Below, one piece after another: positions 8,290-17,408 of a DNA stretch of 64,000 nt. The DNA comes from Lysinibacillus_B sp042920265 (GTDB taxonomy: Bacteria; Bacillota; Bacilli; Bacillales_A; Planococcaceae): NCBI RefSeq assembly GCF_042920265.1, contig NZ_JBDQZI010000001.1, positions 372,001 through 436,000 of the forward strand, read 5' to 3'. The notes beneath the pieces are model-generated. The model was not told the DNA's origin. It did not search any database and saw only the letters and a program-made list of their open reading frames with translations. The position numbers and the translations under genes were made by a program. The number at the start of each line of letters is the position of its first letter. Positions within the stretch are counted from its first letter, which is position 1.

Positions 8290-8717
8290 TAGAATACCTT
8301 CCATCTCATAATTGTCTCCATTTTGGCAGGGCTAGCATTGCCGTTGTTCAATTTGATTTCAATAATGACTCCTGTTAGTTCGTTATTTCCAGAGATTTGT
8401 TTTAAGGTCATTTGATAAGTCATATTATTATCTGTTTTTGTGAAAATTTTTTTGTCAGGTACTGTAGAAATATCTGGCCCGTAGCTAAATGTTGATATAG
8501 GTGTATTTATGTTGTTAGATGTCACTGTGTAAATATTTTCAAGCTCTGTTTGTGCATAATAAGTTAAATCGACAGTATTACTTGAAGCGACTTTAGTTTT
8601 ATTTGTTTGTACTAATAAGCTAAAGAAAGAAATACAAACAATTGCAATGATAACTATTGAAGCAACAACTTCTAATAAAGACAATCCTCTATCGTCTCGG
8701 AACAATTTTTTCATCAT
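8289..8717 (-). CDS. PilV-like minor prepilin
   Basis: 142 residues. Leader MMKKLFRDDRG, then LSLLEVVASIVIIAIVCISFF: a prepilin peptidase site after Gly11 with Glu+5. First gene of the leftward minor-pilin operon pilV-pilW-pilX. A G-rich ribosome site (AAGGGGGG) precedes ATG 8717; ATG 8714 is the alternative. It diverges from the main pil operon across a 530-bp AT-rich spacer (8718-9249) in which one rightward promoter is visible and no riboswitch or ORF. Confidence 0.8.
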   Translation of the reverse strand: MMKKLFRDDRGLSLLEVVASIVIIAIVCISFFSLLVQTNKTKVASSNTVDLTYYAQTELENIYTVTSNNINTPISTFSYGPDISTVPDKKIFTKTDNNMTYQMTLKQISGNNELTGVIIEIKLNNGNASPAKMETIMRWKVF

Positions 8718-9148
8718 ATATGCCCCCCTTAATCTGGACTATTTAATAATGTATATATGAAGAATATTAGTTTTACATAATAAAATCCACAGTTTACAAA
8801 ATTCGATAGTTTTATTTTATTTTTTAACCTCATTTTAAACTTTACCTATTACTATAGATATGCGAGCGAGATAATAAAAAGGATTTTAAAAAAATAATAG
8901 GTTTTATGGCATATGAGTTGGTGTTGAAGTATACATTTTGTTAGGTATATGGTTTTGAATTTGTGATTATGAGTCACGTATTCTAGTGGTGTAGAAAGAA
9001 AAAAACTTAAAAAATAGTTTGATTTTCTTGCAGTATTTACCTTTAAAAGTTATTTTGTTGGTATTAAATGTTATATTTGTACCCCACTATTTGCTTGATA
9101 ATGGGTTGTTTAGTTACAAAAAATAGTCTTCATAGTTTGCGATATACC

Positions 9149-9177
9149 TTGTTTTTTTCTACTATTATCCCTATTAT
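9149..9177 (+). promoter_or_regulatory. Candidate promoter of the main pil operon
   Basis: TTGTTT (9149-9154), 17-bp spacer, TATTAT (9172-9177), about 70 bp before the first gene. Confidence 0.45.
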
Positions 9178-9249
9178 AGACAATAAGTAATGTGAAATCA
9201 TCAATTTCTGTAAAAGTCAAACTATTTAATGGTATATAAGAGGGGTGGA

Positions 9250-10548
9250 ATGATGAAAGTAAAATTTAAAATTGTGATTCTAGGTATATTAACAACTATA
9301 TTAGTAGCCACTTGGTTGCCGAATTTCATCGTTGGACAACCCGCGCTTGCTAAGGGGGATGAAACGCAATCTACCATCGCTGGCATAGAAGTAGGCGATT
9401 TAAAGGATGACGAGTTAAAGGACGTTTTGTCTGAAGCAATCAATCAATGGACGAAAGAGACCGGTATTGTATCTGGCGGGGGGAGTTCCCTGTCATTAAA
9501 CCGTGCAACGATTGCGTTTGATATAGATAGTACGATTGCTACATATAAATCATTAGTAAAAAAGGATTGGTATGCCTTTTGGCAAAGTGATCGCATCGTC
9601 CATTTACCAATTAATACATTGGATAGTCAAGTGTTAAAAGATGAGATTGCGAAAATGGCTACGTGGGAAACAGACGAGACGTATGCTCGTGTGATGACGG
9701 CAGCAGGGTACTTAAAAACAGAACCGGTTGAAGCAGTAGTCGCAGATTTAACAGATGTAGAAACGGATCGCCTAGCCCTGGCCATTGAGGAAATTCCGGT
9801 AACGGCATTAGGTGTGTACGATATTGCGAATGTTATGAACGGAACGATTGTCAATACGGGTGAAATATTTTCCTTCATTGAAGCACTAGGGACAACTATA
9901 GAGGAAGCGAATAGTGAAGCATTAAACTTTGTCGCGTCCATGCTTTATCATAATGCCCTCCATATGGATACCGATATTGTAGAGCGTTACTCTCAAAAGC
10001 AAGTGCCGAATTATTTAGAGCCAGGTGTGGAAGTCGCGATTGATGTAAAGACACCAAAAGACTTGAAATTTGTGAACCGTACAGCGAACCCGATGAAGTT
10101 GAAAATGACGGTGGAAAATCAACAATTAAAAGCGGAAGTGTATACAACCCATAAAGAAGTGGATGTCACGATGAAAGTAGTGCGTGATGAAGCGATTTCA
10201 CCTCGTACGATTACGCGTTATACGGATCAACTCACTACGGGGCAAACACAGGAAGTGCAAAAAGGGGTACAAGGCTTACGTGTATCGGTGTACCGAACAA
10301 TCCACGGAGCGGAAGAACTAATTAGCCGTGATTATTATGCACCAATTAACCGCATTTTACTTAAATCATCACGTGAGTCATCTACTCAGACAGACCCTGA
10401 TTTACAAATGGATTTAGATGGGGACGGATTAGAGGATGTAGATAGTACAAATACGAACGACGATCAAGTGAAAGTTGATGAAAATGGCAACCGTGTCTTA
10501 CCACCAGGCAGTCATTACGATAAGGGTGGTAACTTAATTACACCGTAA
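9250..10548 (+). CDS. Secreted VanW-like / G5-domain protein, first gene of the pil operon
   Basis: 432 residues. Residues 1-30 are a signal peptide or anchor (MMKVKFKIVILGILTTILVA). The middle (about 170-310) is VanW-like: DIANVMNGTIVNTGEIFSF, LNFVASMLYHNAL and PNYLEPGVEVAIDV. A G5 domain follows (RTITRYTDQLTTGQTQEVQKGVQG...). The C-terminus has an acidic DLDGDGLEDVD stretch like a calcium-binding thrombospondin-type-3 or dockerin loop, then GSHYDKGGNL. The ATG at 9250 after AGAGGGGTGG is preferred to the upstream TTG at 9229. VanW/G5 proteins are cell-wall associated; being first in the operon and 16 bp before pilB, it may dock the pilus in the thick wall (inference). Confidence 0.75.
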   Translation: MMKVKFKIVILGILTTILVATWLPNFIVGQPALAKGDETQSTIAGIEVGDLKDDELKDVLSEAINQWTKETGIVSGGGSSLSLNRATIAFDIDSTIATYKSLVKKDWYAFWQSDRIVHLPINTLDSQVLKDEIAKMATWETDETYARVMTAAGYLKTEPVEAVVADLTDVETDRLALAIEEIPVTALGVYDIANVMNGTIVNTGEIFSFIEALGTTIEEANSEALNFVASMLYHNALHMDTDIVERYSQKQVPNYLEPGVEVAIDVKTPKDLKFVNRTANPMKLKMTVENQQLKAEVYTTHKEVDVTMKVVRDEAISPRTITRYTDQLTTGQTQEVQKGVQGLRVSVYRTIHGAEELISRDYYAPINRILLKSSRESSTQTDPDLQMDLDGDGLEDVDSTNTNDDQVKVDENGNRVLPPGSHYDKGGNLITP

Positions 10549-10564
10549 GAGAGGAGAAACCTAC

Positions 10565-12229
10565 ATGAGAGCTACAACACGTAAGCGACTAGGGGACTTG
10601 CTTTTAGAGGCAGGTGTTATTACGGAGGAGCAGCTAACACACGCACTGGAACATAAAAGTCGTGATGAAAAGCTAGGGGACTTCCTCATTAAAGAAAATA
10701 TACTAACGGAACAGCAGCTAATTGAAGTACTAGAGTTTCAATTAGGCATTCCGCATGTTTCGTTAAATCAGTTTACGATTGACCCTGAATTACTTCAATT
10801 AGTACCTGTTGAGCTAGCAAAGCGGGCGAACTTAATTCCGCTACGCCGTGAGAAAAATAAATTGTTTATTGCGATGGCTGACCCGATGGATTACTTCGCT
10901 ATTGAAGAAGTGCGTATGGCGACAGGCTGTCAAATTGAGACGAGTATTGCGGCGAAAGATGATTTATATCGGACGATTACAAAATACTACGATTTGCAGG
11001 AATCGATGGAAGCAGCATTGTCGGATATTCAAGCAGGCACGCAAGAAACACAGCAGGAGATTGTCGATGAAGATTCCCCGATGGTACGTCTGGTGAATCA
11101 AATTATTGCCAACGGTGTTGCTCAACGTGCATCGGATATCCATTTTGATCCACAGGAAACCGGATTTAAAGTCCGTTATCGTGTGGACGGGGTATTACGT
11201 ACGGAGCGCTCGCTACCGAAGCATATGCAAAATATTATGACAGCTCGTGTGAAAATTATGGGGAACTTAAATATTACCGAAAATCGTACCCCGCAAGATG
11301 GACGTATTAAAATTACGGTGAATTTCAAACCAGTGGATATTCGTTTATCAACATTACCGACTGTCTACGGTGAAAAAATTGTAATGCGTATTTTGGATTT
11401 AAGTAATGCGCCAAATGATATTAGTCAAATTGGCTTTTCACCCAAAAATGAAGAGCTGTTTGGGAAAATGATTGCTCGACCAAATGGCATTGTATTAATT
11501 ACAGGGCCTACTGGTTCAGGGAAGTCATCTACGTTATATGCGGCACTTTCTGAGTTAAATAAAGAAGATGTTAACATTATTACAGTTGAAGATCCAGTAG
11601 AGTATCAAATGATGGGCGTGAACCAAATTCAAGTAAAAGAAGAAGTTGGGTTAACGTTTGCAGCAGGGCTTCGTTCCATTTTACGTCAAGATCCAGACAT
11701 CGTGATGATTGGGGAAATTCGTGACTTAGAAACAGCGCAAATTGCCATTCGTGCCTCTTTAACAGGGCACTTAGTATTAAGTACATTGCATACAAATAGT
11801 GCGGTTGAATCGATTTCTCGCTTAAAGGACATGGGGATTGAGCCGTTTTTAATCTCTTCTTCATTAGTCGGTTCTATGGCACAGCGTCTCGTACGTCGTA
11901 TATGTCGCGATTGTGCAACCGTCGTCTCTGCAACGGAACGAGAAAAAGAAATCTTTGCAGAAAACGGCATGAAAGTCGAGACCGTCACGCGTGGTCGCGG
12001 TTGCGGGGCATGCGGTCAGACAGGTTATCGTGGACGTGTTGCCATCCATGAAATTTTACCGATTGACCGTGACTTAAAAGATTTCATTATTTCTGAAGTA
12101 AGTGGTACCGTGCTTCGTGATTATATGAAGCAAAAAGGCTATCACACATTATTGCAAGACGGGTTACTGAAAGTGCGAAGCGGCATTACAACGACAGAAG
12201 AAGTATTACGTGTAGCTATGACAGAATAG
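10565..12229 (+). CDS. pilB: Type IV pilus assembly ATPase PilB (GspE family)
   Basis: 554 residues, cytoplasmic hexameric ATPase that powers pilus extension. The T2SSE/MshEN N-terminal domain covers about residues 1-150 (RLGDLLLEAGVITEEQL...). The catalytic domain has Walker A GPTGSGKSS at about 314-322, the Asp box (TVEDPVEYQM), Walker B (RSILRQDPDIVMIGEIRD) and His box (GHLVLSTLHTN). A tetracysteine zinc motif (CRDC about 446-449 and CGAC about 480-483) is the PilB/GspE hallmark that PilT lacks. Good Shine-Dalgarno GAGAGGAG. Followed after 12 bp by pilT. Confidence 0.93.
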   Translation: MRATTRKRLGDLLLEAGVITEEQLTHALEHKSRDEKLGDFLIKENILTEQQLIEVLEFQLGIPHVSLNQFTIDPELLQLVPVELAKRANLIPLRREKNKLFIAMADPMDYFAIEEVRMATGCQIETSIAAKDDLYRTITKYYDLQESMEAALSDIQAGTQETQQEIVDEDSPMVRLVNQIIANGVAQRASDIHFDPQETGFKVRYRVDGVLRTERSLPKHMQNIMTARVKIMGNLNITENRTPQDGRIKITVNFKPVDIRLSTLPTVYGEKIVMRILDLSNAPNDISQIGFSPKNEELFGKMIARPNGIVLITGPTGSGKSSTLYAALSELNKEDVNIITVEDPVEYQMMGVNQIQVKEEVGLTFAAGLRSILRQDPDIVMIGEIRDLETAQIAIRASLTGHLVLSTLHTNSAVESISRLKDMGIEPFLISSSLVGSMAQRLVRRICRDCATVVSATEREKEIFAENGMKVETVTRGRGCGACGQTGYRGRVAIHEILPIDRDLKDFIISEVSGTVLRDYMKQKGYHTLLQDGLLKVRSGITTTEEVLRVAMTE

Positions 12230-12241
12230 GGAGTGAAACAG

Positions 12242-13282
12242 ATGAACTTAAATATTAAAGAGTTATTACTCCATGCATATAACCAAAAGGCGTCGGACTT
12301 ACATTTAACGGTTGGCGTGCCACCTGTGTATCGTGTGAACGGCAAGCTGTCTCATTACGGAGATGAGGTAGTGACACCTGAAGTCGTCAATGAAATGGTT
12401 CGTGACATTTTACCTGATTTTAAAATAGCGGAATTTGATGAAAAGGGTGAAACAGATTTCAATTACACACTCGAAGGCTATTGTCGTTTTCGTGTGAATG
12501 CCTATCATCAACGAAATGCCGGCGCGATTGCCGCGCGTTTAATTTCAAGTGAAATTCCAACGATTGAAAAGCTTAATATGCCGCAAGTGTTGTATGAATT
12601 AGCAGACAAACCACAAGGTCTGATTTTAGTAACAGGGCCAACCGGTTCAGGGAAATCGACTACATTAGCCGCGATGATTGATTACATTAATGAAAATAAA
12701 GCAAAGCACATTATTACACTAGAAGATCCGATCGAGTATGTACACCATCATAAACAATCGATTATTAATCAACGTGAAATTGGCATCGATACAGGCAGCT
12801 TCGCGAATGGGTTGCGTGCGTCATTACGTCAAGATCCAGATATTATTCTTGTCGGTGAGATGCGCGATTTAGAAACGATTTCAACAGCGATTACGGCTGC
12901 GGAAACAGGTCACTTAGTGTTCGGCACATTACATACATCCAGTGCGCCGACAACAATTGATCGTATTATTGACGTTTTCCCACCACATCAGCAAGGGCAA
13001 ATTCGTATTCAGCTTGCGAACGTATTGCAAGGGATTATTTCACAGCGTTTATTCGTGCGAAAGGGTGGACAAGGACGTGTAGCGGCAACAGAAATTTTAG
13101 TCGGTGTGCCAGCTGTCACGAACTTAATTCGTAACGAAAAGGTCCATCAAATTCCAAGTGTGATGCAGACAAGCCGTGCACTTGGCATGCATACGTTGGA
13201 GTCGTCGATTCAGTCACTCGTCTCGAACGGCACCGTCTCTTTACAAGAAGTGCGCCCATATATGAATGCTGGTGAGTATTAA
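12242..13282 (+). CDS. pilT: Pilus retraction ATPase PilT
   Basis: 346 residues, PilT/GspE-type ATPase without the N-terminal MshEN domain and without the tetracysteine motif, which separates it from PilB. N-terminal PAS-like region KASDLHLTVGVPPVYRVNG, Walker A GPTGSGKST near 132-140, Asp box (TLEDPIEYVHHHKQS), Walker B (SLRQDPDIILVGEMRDLET) and the PilT AIRNLIRE-like motif represented by AVTNLIRNEKVHQI. The ATG at 12242 after GGGAGTG is preferred to an in-frame GTG at 12233. Its presence predicts retractile pili (twitching, DNA uptake or surface sensing). The stop overlaps the pilC start by one base. Confidence 0.93.
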   Translation: MNLNIKELLLHAYNQKASDLHLTVGVPPVYRVNGKLSHYGDEVVTPEVVNEMVRDILPDFKIAEFDEKGETDFNYTLEGYCRFRVNAYHQRNAGAIAARLISSEIPTIEKLNMPQVLYELADKPQGLILVTGPTGSGKSTTLAAMIDYINENKAKHIITLEDPIEYVHHHKQSIINQREIGIDTGSFANGLRASLRQDPDIILVGEMRDLETISTAITAAETGHLVFGTLHTSSAPTTIDRIIDVFPPHQQGQIRIQLANVLQGIISQRLFVRKGGQGRVAATEILVGVPAVTNLIRNEKVHQIPSVMQTSRALGMHTLESSIQSLVSNGTVSLQEVRPYMNAGEY

Positions 13283-14487
13283 TGACCGTTTTTAAATACA
13301 CAGGTCGTAGTAAAACGGGGGAAATAAAAAAAGGCACGATTAATGCTACGAACAAAAATAGCGCGTTAACAAGATTACGAGAACAAGGAATTAACCCACG
13401 CCAGTTAGAGGAGTCAACAAGTATTTTACATAAGGACATTCCCTTAGGTGGCAAGGTGAAAACCGAGGATTTCGTCTTGTATTGTCGCCAATTTGCCACG
13501 TTAGTACGAGCAGGTGTGTCGATTGTGGAATCGACCAATATTTTAGCGCGTCAATCTACGAGTAAAGCGTTAAAGAAAGCGCTTGAAATCGTGGAAGACG
13601 ATATTCGGACAGGTATCCCTTTATCGCAAGCTGTCGCAAAGCACCCGAAAGTATTTCCGGAACTGTTCATCAATTTAATGAAATCCGGTGAAGCAACAGG
13701 GAATATCGACGATACATTAGAGCGCTTAGCCGATACATTTGAAAAGCAATTTAGATTAAAGAAAAAAGTGCAATCCACGATGGCATACCCAGCCATTTTA
13801 TTAACACTGACGATCGGCGTTGTTATTTTTTTAATGGTCGTCATCGTCCCGCAATTCGTCAAATCGTTTGAAGAGATGGGCGCGGAATTGCCGACGATTA
13901 CGGTGGTGACGGTAGCGGTGAGTGATTGGCTCACACAGTTTTGGTGGGTGGTAGTAGCCCTTCTTATCGGTGTCGTTGTGTTATTTAATTTTTTATACAA
14001 GACGAATGAGCGGTTTAAATACATGGTGAACTATATATTGCTTCGAATACCAGGCTTCGGTCCGATATTACAGAAAACAGCACTTGCTCGTTTGCTACGA
14101 ACATTGTCTTCATTATTTAGTAGTGCTGTCCCAATTTTACAGGCATTAACGATTTCAGAGCGGGTAAGTGGTAATCCGGTCATTAGTGAAGTCATGATTG
14201 AGGCGCGGAAAAGCTTAGAAAAAGGGAGCACATTATCCGAACCCCTTGAGCAAAGCTGGCTATTCCCTCCGATGGTAACGAGTATGGTGAAAATCGGTGA
14301 ATCGACGGGCTCTTTAGATTATATGCTAGAAAAGGTTTCGGACTTTTACGAAGACGAAGTAGACCGTGCAGTCGATACATTAAAATCGTTAATTGAACCA
14401 ATGATGATTTTATTTTTAGCACTAACAGTCGGCGTCATTGTGACCGCCATTTTATTACCGATGTTTAGTTTATATGAACAAATGTAG
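13282..14487 (+). CDS. pilC: Type IV pilus platform protein PilC (GspF family)
   Basis: 401 residues, membrane platform that couples PilB and PilT to pilin assembly. Two GspF repeats are visible, each beginning with a helical cytoplasmic region (FVLYCRQFATLVRAGVSIVE; LARLLRTLSSLFSSAVPILQAL) and ending in TM segments near residues 170-195, 215-240 and 375-397. Each repeat has the SLEPxxK-like or S..F....M...GE signature (INLMKSGEATG, MVKIGESTGSLD). Translationally coupled to pilT by overlapping codons. Confidence 0.93.
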   Translation: MTVFKYTGRSKTGEIKKGTINATNKNSALTRLREQGINPRQLEESTSILHKDIPLGGKVKTEDFVLYCRQFATLVRAGVSIVESTNILARQSTSKALKKALEIVEDDIRTGIPLSQAVAKHPKVFPELFINLMKSGEATGNIDDTLERLADTFEKQFRLKKKVQSTMAYPAILLTLTIGVVIFLMVVIVPQFVKSFEEMGAELPTITVVTVAVSDWLTQFWWVVVALLIGVVVLFNFLYKTNERFKYMVNYILLRIPGFGPILQKTALARLLRTLSSLFSSAVPILQALTISERVSGNPVISEVMIEARKSLEKGSTLSEPLEQSWLFPPMVTSMVKIGESTGSLDYMLEKVSDFYEDEVDRAVDTLKSLIEPMMILFLALTVGVIVTAILLPMFSLYEQM

Positions 14488-14527
14488 AATTTTATGTAAA
14501 ATTATGTAAACTTTAAGCTGCTATCAG

Positions 14528-14533
14528 TATAAT
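14528..14533 (+). promoter_or_regulatory. Candidate internal promoter for pilA (-10 box)
   Basis: A perfect TATAAT lies in the 137-bp pilC-pilA gap; the -35 region is weak (TGTAAA at 17 bp). A separate promoter would allow the high pilin level usually needed relative to the machinery genes. Confidence 0.45.
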
Positions 14534-14572
14534 AGTAAGTGTAGGTAGGGCGTTTTGTAAGGAGGCATCAAA

Positions 14573-14608
14573 GTGAGCGACGTCCGTACAAAAAATATAA
14601 AATTTTAA
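14573..14608 (+). CDS. Possible 11-residue leader peptide upstream of pilA
   Basis: GTG at 14573 follows a strong AAGGAGG and opens an 11-codon frame, MSDVRTKNIKF, ending in TAA 16 bp before the pilA start codon. A strong ribosome site in front of such a short frame suggests a translated leader or simply an mRNA-stabilising ribosome site. No homologue known to me. Confidence 0.3.
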   Translation: MSDVRTKNIKF

Positions 14609-14624
14609 AGGGGGAAGCTTTAAT

Positions 14625-15056
14625 ATGTTTCAACAACTAAAAAAACGTATTAAAAATGAAAAAGGTTTAACGTTAGTCGAGCTGTTAGCGGTAATTGTTA
14701 TTTTGGGGATTATTGCAGCGATTGCAGTGCCGGCCATTGGGAATATTATTCAAAATTCAAGAGAAAGAGCAGTTTTGTCTGAGGCAATAAATATAATTTC
14801 AGGTGCCAAAATTGCGCATATGAATGGTGATTGTACTCAAGCCAATAATACTTGTGATAAAGCGGCCTTAACTCCTTATGTAGAAGGAGTTACATTACCG
14901 GATGGAACTCAGGTAGTTTATACTCCCGCCTCAGGAACTACTGAAGCTGCATGGACAATCACATATTCAAAACTAACTAGTGATATTAAAAGTACTTCTA
15001 AATATCATGTGGGTTCTCCTGTTACTGAAAAAGTAATTAAGGGTAAAATAGATTAG
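14625..15056 (+). CDS. pilA: Major type IV pilin PilA (prepilin)
   Basis: 143 residues. Leader MFQQLKKRIKNEKG, then the mature N-terminus LTLVELLAVIVILGIIAAIAVPAI: prepilin peptidase cleavage after Gly14, Glu+5 and a hydrophobic N-methylation helix as in ComGC/PilA. The head has two close cysteines (NGDCTQANNTCDKAAL) that could form a disulfide loop, then beta strands. It resembles a competence-type pseudopilin but sits inside a PilMNO-containing locus with PilT. The GGGGGAAGC ribosome site and position after a possible separate promoter suit the major subunit. Confidence 0.9.
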   Translation: MFQQLKKRIKNEKGLTLVELLAVIVILGIIAAIAVPAIGNIIQNSRERAVLSEAINIISGAKIAHMNGDCTQANNTCDKAALTPYVEGVTLPDGTQVVYTPASGTTEAAWTITYSKLTSDIKSTSKYHVGSPVTEKVIKGKID

Positions 15057-15068
15057 TAGCCATTCATC

Positions 15069-15094
15069 GAACACCCAATCACGATTGGGTGTTC
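15069..15094 (+). terminator. Strong hairpin after pilA (attenuator or mRNA stabiliser)
   Basis: GAACACCCAAT and ATTGGGTGTTC form a perfect 11-bp stem with a CACG loop but no T-run. Such hairpins can protect an upstream mRNA 3' end or partly terminate, giving more pilA than pilM-O message. Confidence 0.6.
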
Positions 15095-15155
15095 CATTGA
15101 GTGACTAACGAGTTCACTATATAGAGAGAGTAATTGAAAAAAAGGGGGCCCTGCT

Positions 15156-16133
15156 ATGTTCAAAGTGAAGAAAAAATCACATGTTAGCATTGAGTTGAAC
15201 GATTATGTGTTGCGGGCTCTTGTATCGAAAGGGCCGAATTTAGTACAGCCGCAATGCTATGAAATCCCATTGCCACAAGGGCTTATGCAGGACGCGATGT
15301 TAGAGGATGAAATGGCTTTATATGAAATTGTAAAAGAATATGCACCTAAATGGGGGGGCAAACATCAAAATGTTCGTTTTTTTGTACCGGATACTTCCGT
15401 TCTATTAAAAGCAATTGAGCATCCCACCGATGTAGAATCAAAGGATTTGCGCAGTTATGTGGAAATGGAGATTGGGCATTCGATTCATTTGCCGTTCCAA
15501 GAGCCGTTAGTCGATGTGTATGACCCGGTACCTAGTGACGGCAAAGCGGTTATCTTTGCAGCGCCACCAGAAGAGGTCCGTAAATGGATGGGGATTTTAC
15601 TCGACAATCATTTAAAACCGCAAGTTGCGGACATTCGAGCATTAGCCAACCTACGCTTACTTGAACATTTAGACATGGTGAATGCGGATCGAACGTACTT
15701 AATTGCGGACTGGTCCATTAATGAGGTGTCCATCTGTATATATTCAGCAGGGAATGTGGAGTTTTTACGTTTCCAATCGATTGATACCGATTTAACGAAG
15801 TGGCAACATCGTGTGGTTGATGAAGCAAATGTAGAATTTAGCTATGATGGTGATATTCAAGATTACCGGATGATTATTACGGACCAAGTGTTAGAGCTGG
15901 ACCGGATGATGAACTTCTTTCGATTCTCCTTACATAAAGGGGAAAAATCGGTAGATGAAATTATGATTTTAGGCGACAACCCATTATTAACGACGATTTC
16001 TGAATTTTTATCAGAAAACTTTACAACGCCGATTCAAGTGATTAACGATGCGATCATTGAAAAGAAATTTCCAGGCTTCAAAGCGAAGCATGCCTCTTTA
16101 CTCGGCTTAGCGTTAAAGGAGGTTAAAGGATGA
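15156..16133 (+). CDS. pilM: Type IV pilus alignment protein PilM
   Basis: 325 residues, actin-like (FtsA/PilM) cytoplasmic protein that binds the N-terminal tail of PilN. N-terminal VSIELNDYVLRALV is the actin-like phosphate-1 region; the sequence FVPDTSVLLKAIEHP...LRSYVEMEIGHSIHLPF is the PilM 1C-like region, and IADWSINEVSICIYSAG is the second phosphate loop region. The second subdomain ends with HASLLGLALKEVKG. Start ATG 15156 after AAGGGGG. Overlaps pilN by 4 bp. Confidence 0.88.
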   Translation: MFKVKKKSHVSIELNDYVLRALVSKGPNLVQPQCYEIPLPQGLMQDAMLEDEMALYEIVKEYAPKWGGKHQNVRFFVPDTSVLLKAIEHPTDVESKDLRSYVEMEIGHSIHLPFQEPLVDVYDPVPSDGKAVIFAAPPEEVRKWMGILLDNHLKPQVADIRALANLRLLEHLDMVNADRTYLIADWSINEVSICIYSAGNVEFLRFQSIDTDLTKWQHRVVDEANVEFSYDGDIQDYRMIITDQVLELDRMMNFFRFSLHKGEKSVDEIMILGDNPLLTTISEFLSENFTTPIQVINDAIIEKKFPGFKAKHASLLGLALKEVKG

Positions 16134-16720
16134 TTCCAGATATTAACCTCTTACCGAAAGTCGATCAAGATGATGGTAGCCCCAAGACCATTTTTATTTT
16201 AATCGGTATTATCACGCTTCTGTTGTTAGCTGTTATGTCATGGCTTTATTTTTCTGCTCGTGTAGATGTCGTCAGCCTCGAAGCAGAAGAACAATCATTA
16301 CAAGTAGAGCGTGATGCGTTGCAAGTGGAGCTCACGAATTTACAAGGAGCCAATCAAGGCTCACTGGAGGAATCGGTAGCCTTTGCGGAGCTTGTGTCAT
16401 ATGATGTATCACCATTAATTGATACGACTAAAGCTTTACTGCCATCGAATACATATTTGCGTAATTATACGTTTGAGCAATCGATTGTGTCGATTGATAT
16501 TGATTTTGAGACGTTAAATATGATTTCAGCATATGTAGAACGATTGGAGCAAAATCCGTACTTTTTAGATGTACAAGTAGATTCTATTGCAAACTTTGAT
16601 GTAAATCCAACGAGTGAAGAAGAGGCTGAGGTTGACCGTTTTACGGAAGTGCCTCGTTATTCAGCAACAGTTGTGTTACAGATTAATGATTTGTATTTAG
16701 CTACTGGAGGTGTAAATTAA
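16130..16720 (+). CDS. pilN: Type IV pilus assembly protein PilN
   Basis: 196 residues. The first residues, MIPDINLLPK, match the conserved INLLP motif that PilN inserts into PilM. One TM helix at about 22-45, a coiled-coil (VSLEAEEQSLQVERDALQVELTNL) at 48-72, then a ferredoxin-like periplasm-facing domain. It overlaps pilM by 4 bp and pilO by 1 bp, so the three are translationally coupled, as expected for a stoichiometric PilMNO frame. Confidence 0.88.
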   Translation: MIPDINLLPKVDQDDGSPKTIFILIGIITLLLLAVMSWLYFSARVDVVSLEAEEQSLQVERDALQVELTNLQGANQGSLEESVAFAELVSYDVSPLIDTTKALLPSNTYLRNYTFEQSIVSIDIDFETLNMISAYVERLEQNPYFLDVQVDSIANFDVNPTSEEEAEVDRFTEVPRYSATVVLQINDLYLATGGVN

Positions 16721-17397
16721 TGCAACTTTCAAGTGGCAAAAATTCTGAAGTGCTTCTTCTTTCAGCACTCGTATTAGCTTTATTGTTTGCTGTTTATTAT
16801 TATGTGGTGAAACCGAAGCAAGAGGAGGCTACTAATCTAGAGAGTTCGGTTAGTAGCTTGAATAGTGAGATCACGTCGATTCAAGACCAGATTACCTTAC
16901 TAAAAGAAGAGCAATCTAGTGACATTCCAAATGAATTTGCCTTGCGTAAAAAAGTGCCAGCTAGTCGAGAAATTGATCGGATTTTATTAAATATTGAAGA
17001 GGTAGAATACGTATCAGGCTCAACAGTGTTAGGGATAAAGTTTAATAATTATGATTCGCTTGTATCGGAATCAACCTTAACCGATCCAAATGCTACAGAG
17101 GAAACGACAGAGGAAACAGCACAAGGCGAAGTTGCGGAGACTGAACAAAACCCGGTGTCAACGATTGCGACAGCAAATGTACCGACTAATTTGAAATTAG
17201 TGACATTTGAAGTGGACGTAGCATCCCCAAACTTTGAAAAATTACAGTTATTTATTAAAGAAATTGAGCGATTAGAACGGGTGATGCACATTGATAAAAT
17301 TGATTACCAACTACCTGGTGAAGAAGAGTTATTTGCAGAGGATCGTTCAGAAGTCGCAGCAGCAATCATTCAAATCACAACATTTTATTACGAATAA
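16720..17397 (+). CDS. pilO: Type IV pilus assembly protein PilO
   Basis: 225 residues. Single N-terminal TM (about 10-28), then a coiled coil (ESSVSSLNSEITSIQDQITLLKEE) and an extracytoplasmic alpha/beta domain, the PilO layout. A Thr/Glu-rich linker (TEETTEETAQGEVAETEQN, about 120-140) divides the domain, longer than in Gram-negative PilO. Follows pilN with one base of overlap. Confidence 0.83.
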   Translation: MQLSSGKNSEVLLLSALVLALLFAVYYYVVKPKQEEATNLESSVSSLNSEITSIQDQITLLKEEQSSDIPNEFALRKKVPASREIDRILLNIEEVEYVSGSTVLGIKFNNYDSLVSESTLTDPNATEETTEETAQGEVAETEQNPVSTIATANVPTNLKLVTFEVDVASPNFEKLQLFIKEIERLERVMHIDKIDYQLPGEEELFAEDRSEVAAAIIQITTFYYE

Positions 17398-17408
17398 GGG
17401 GCCGAAGT

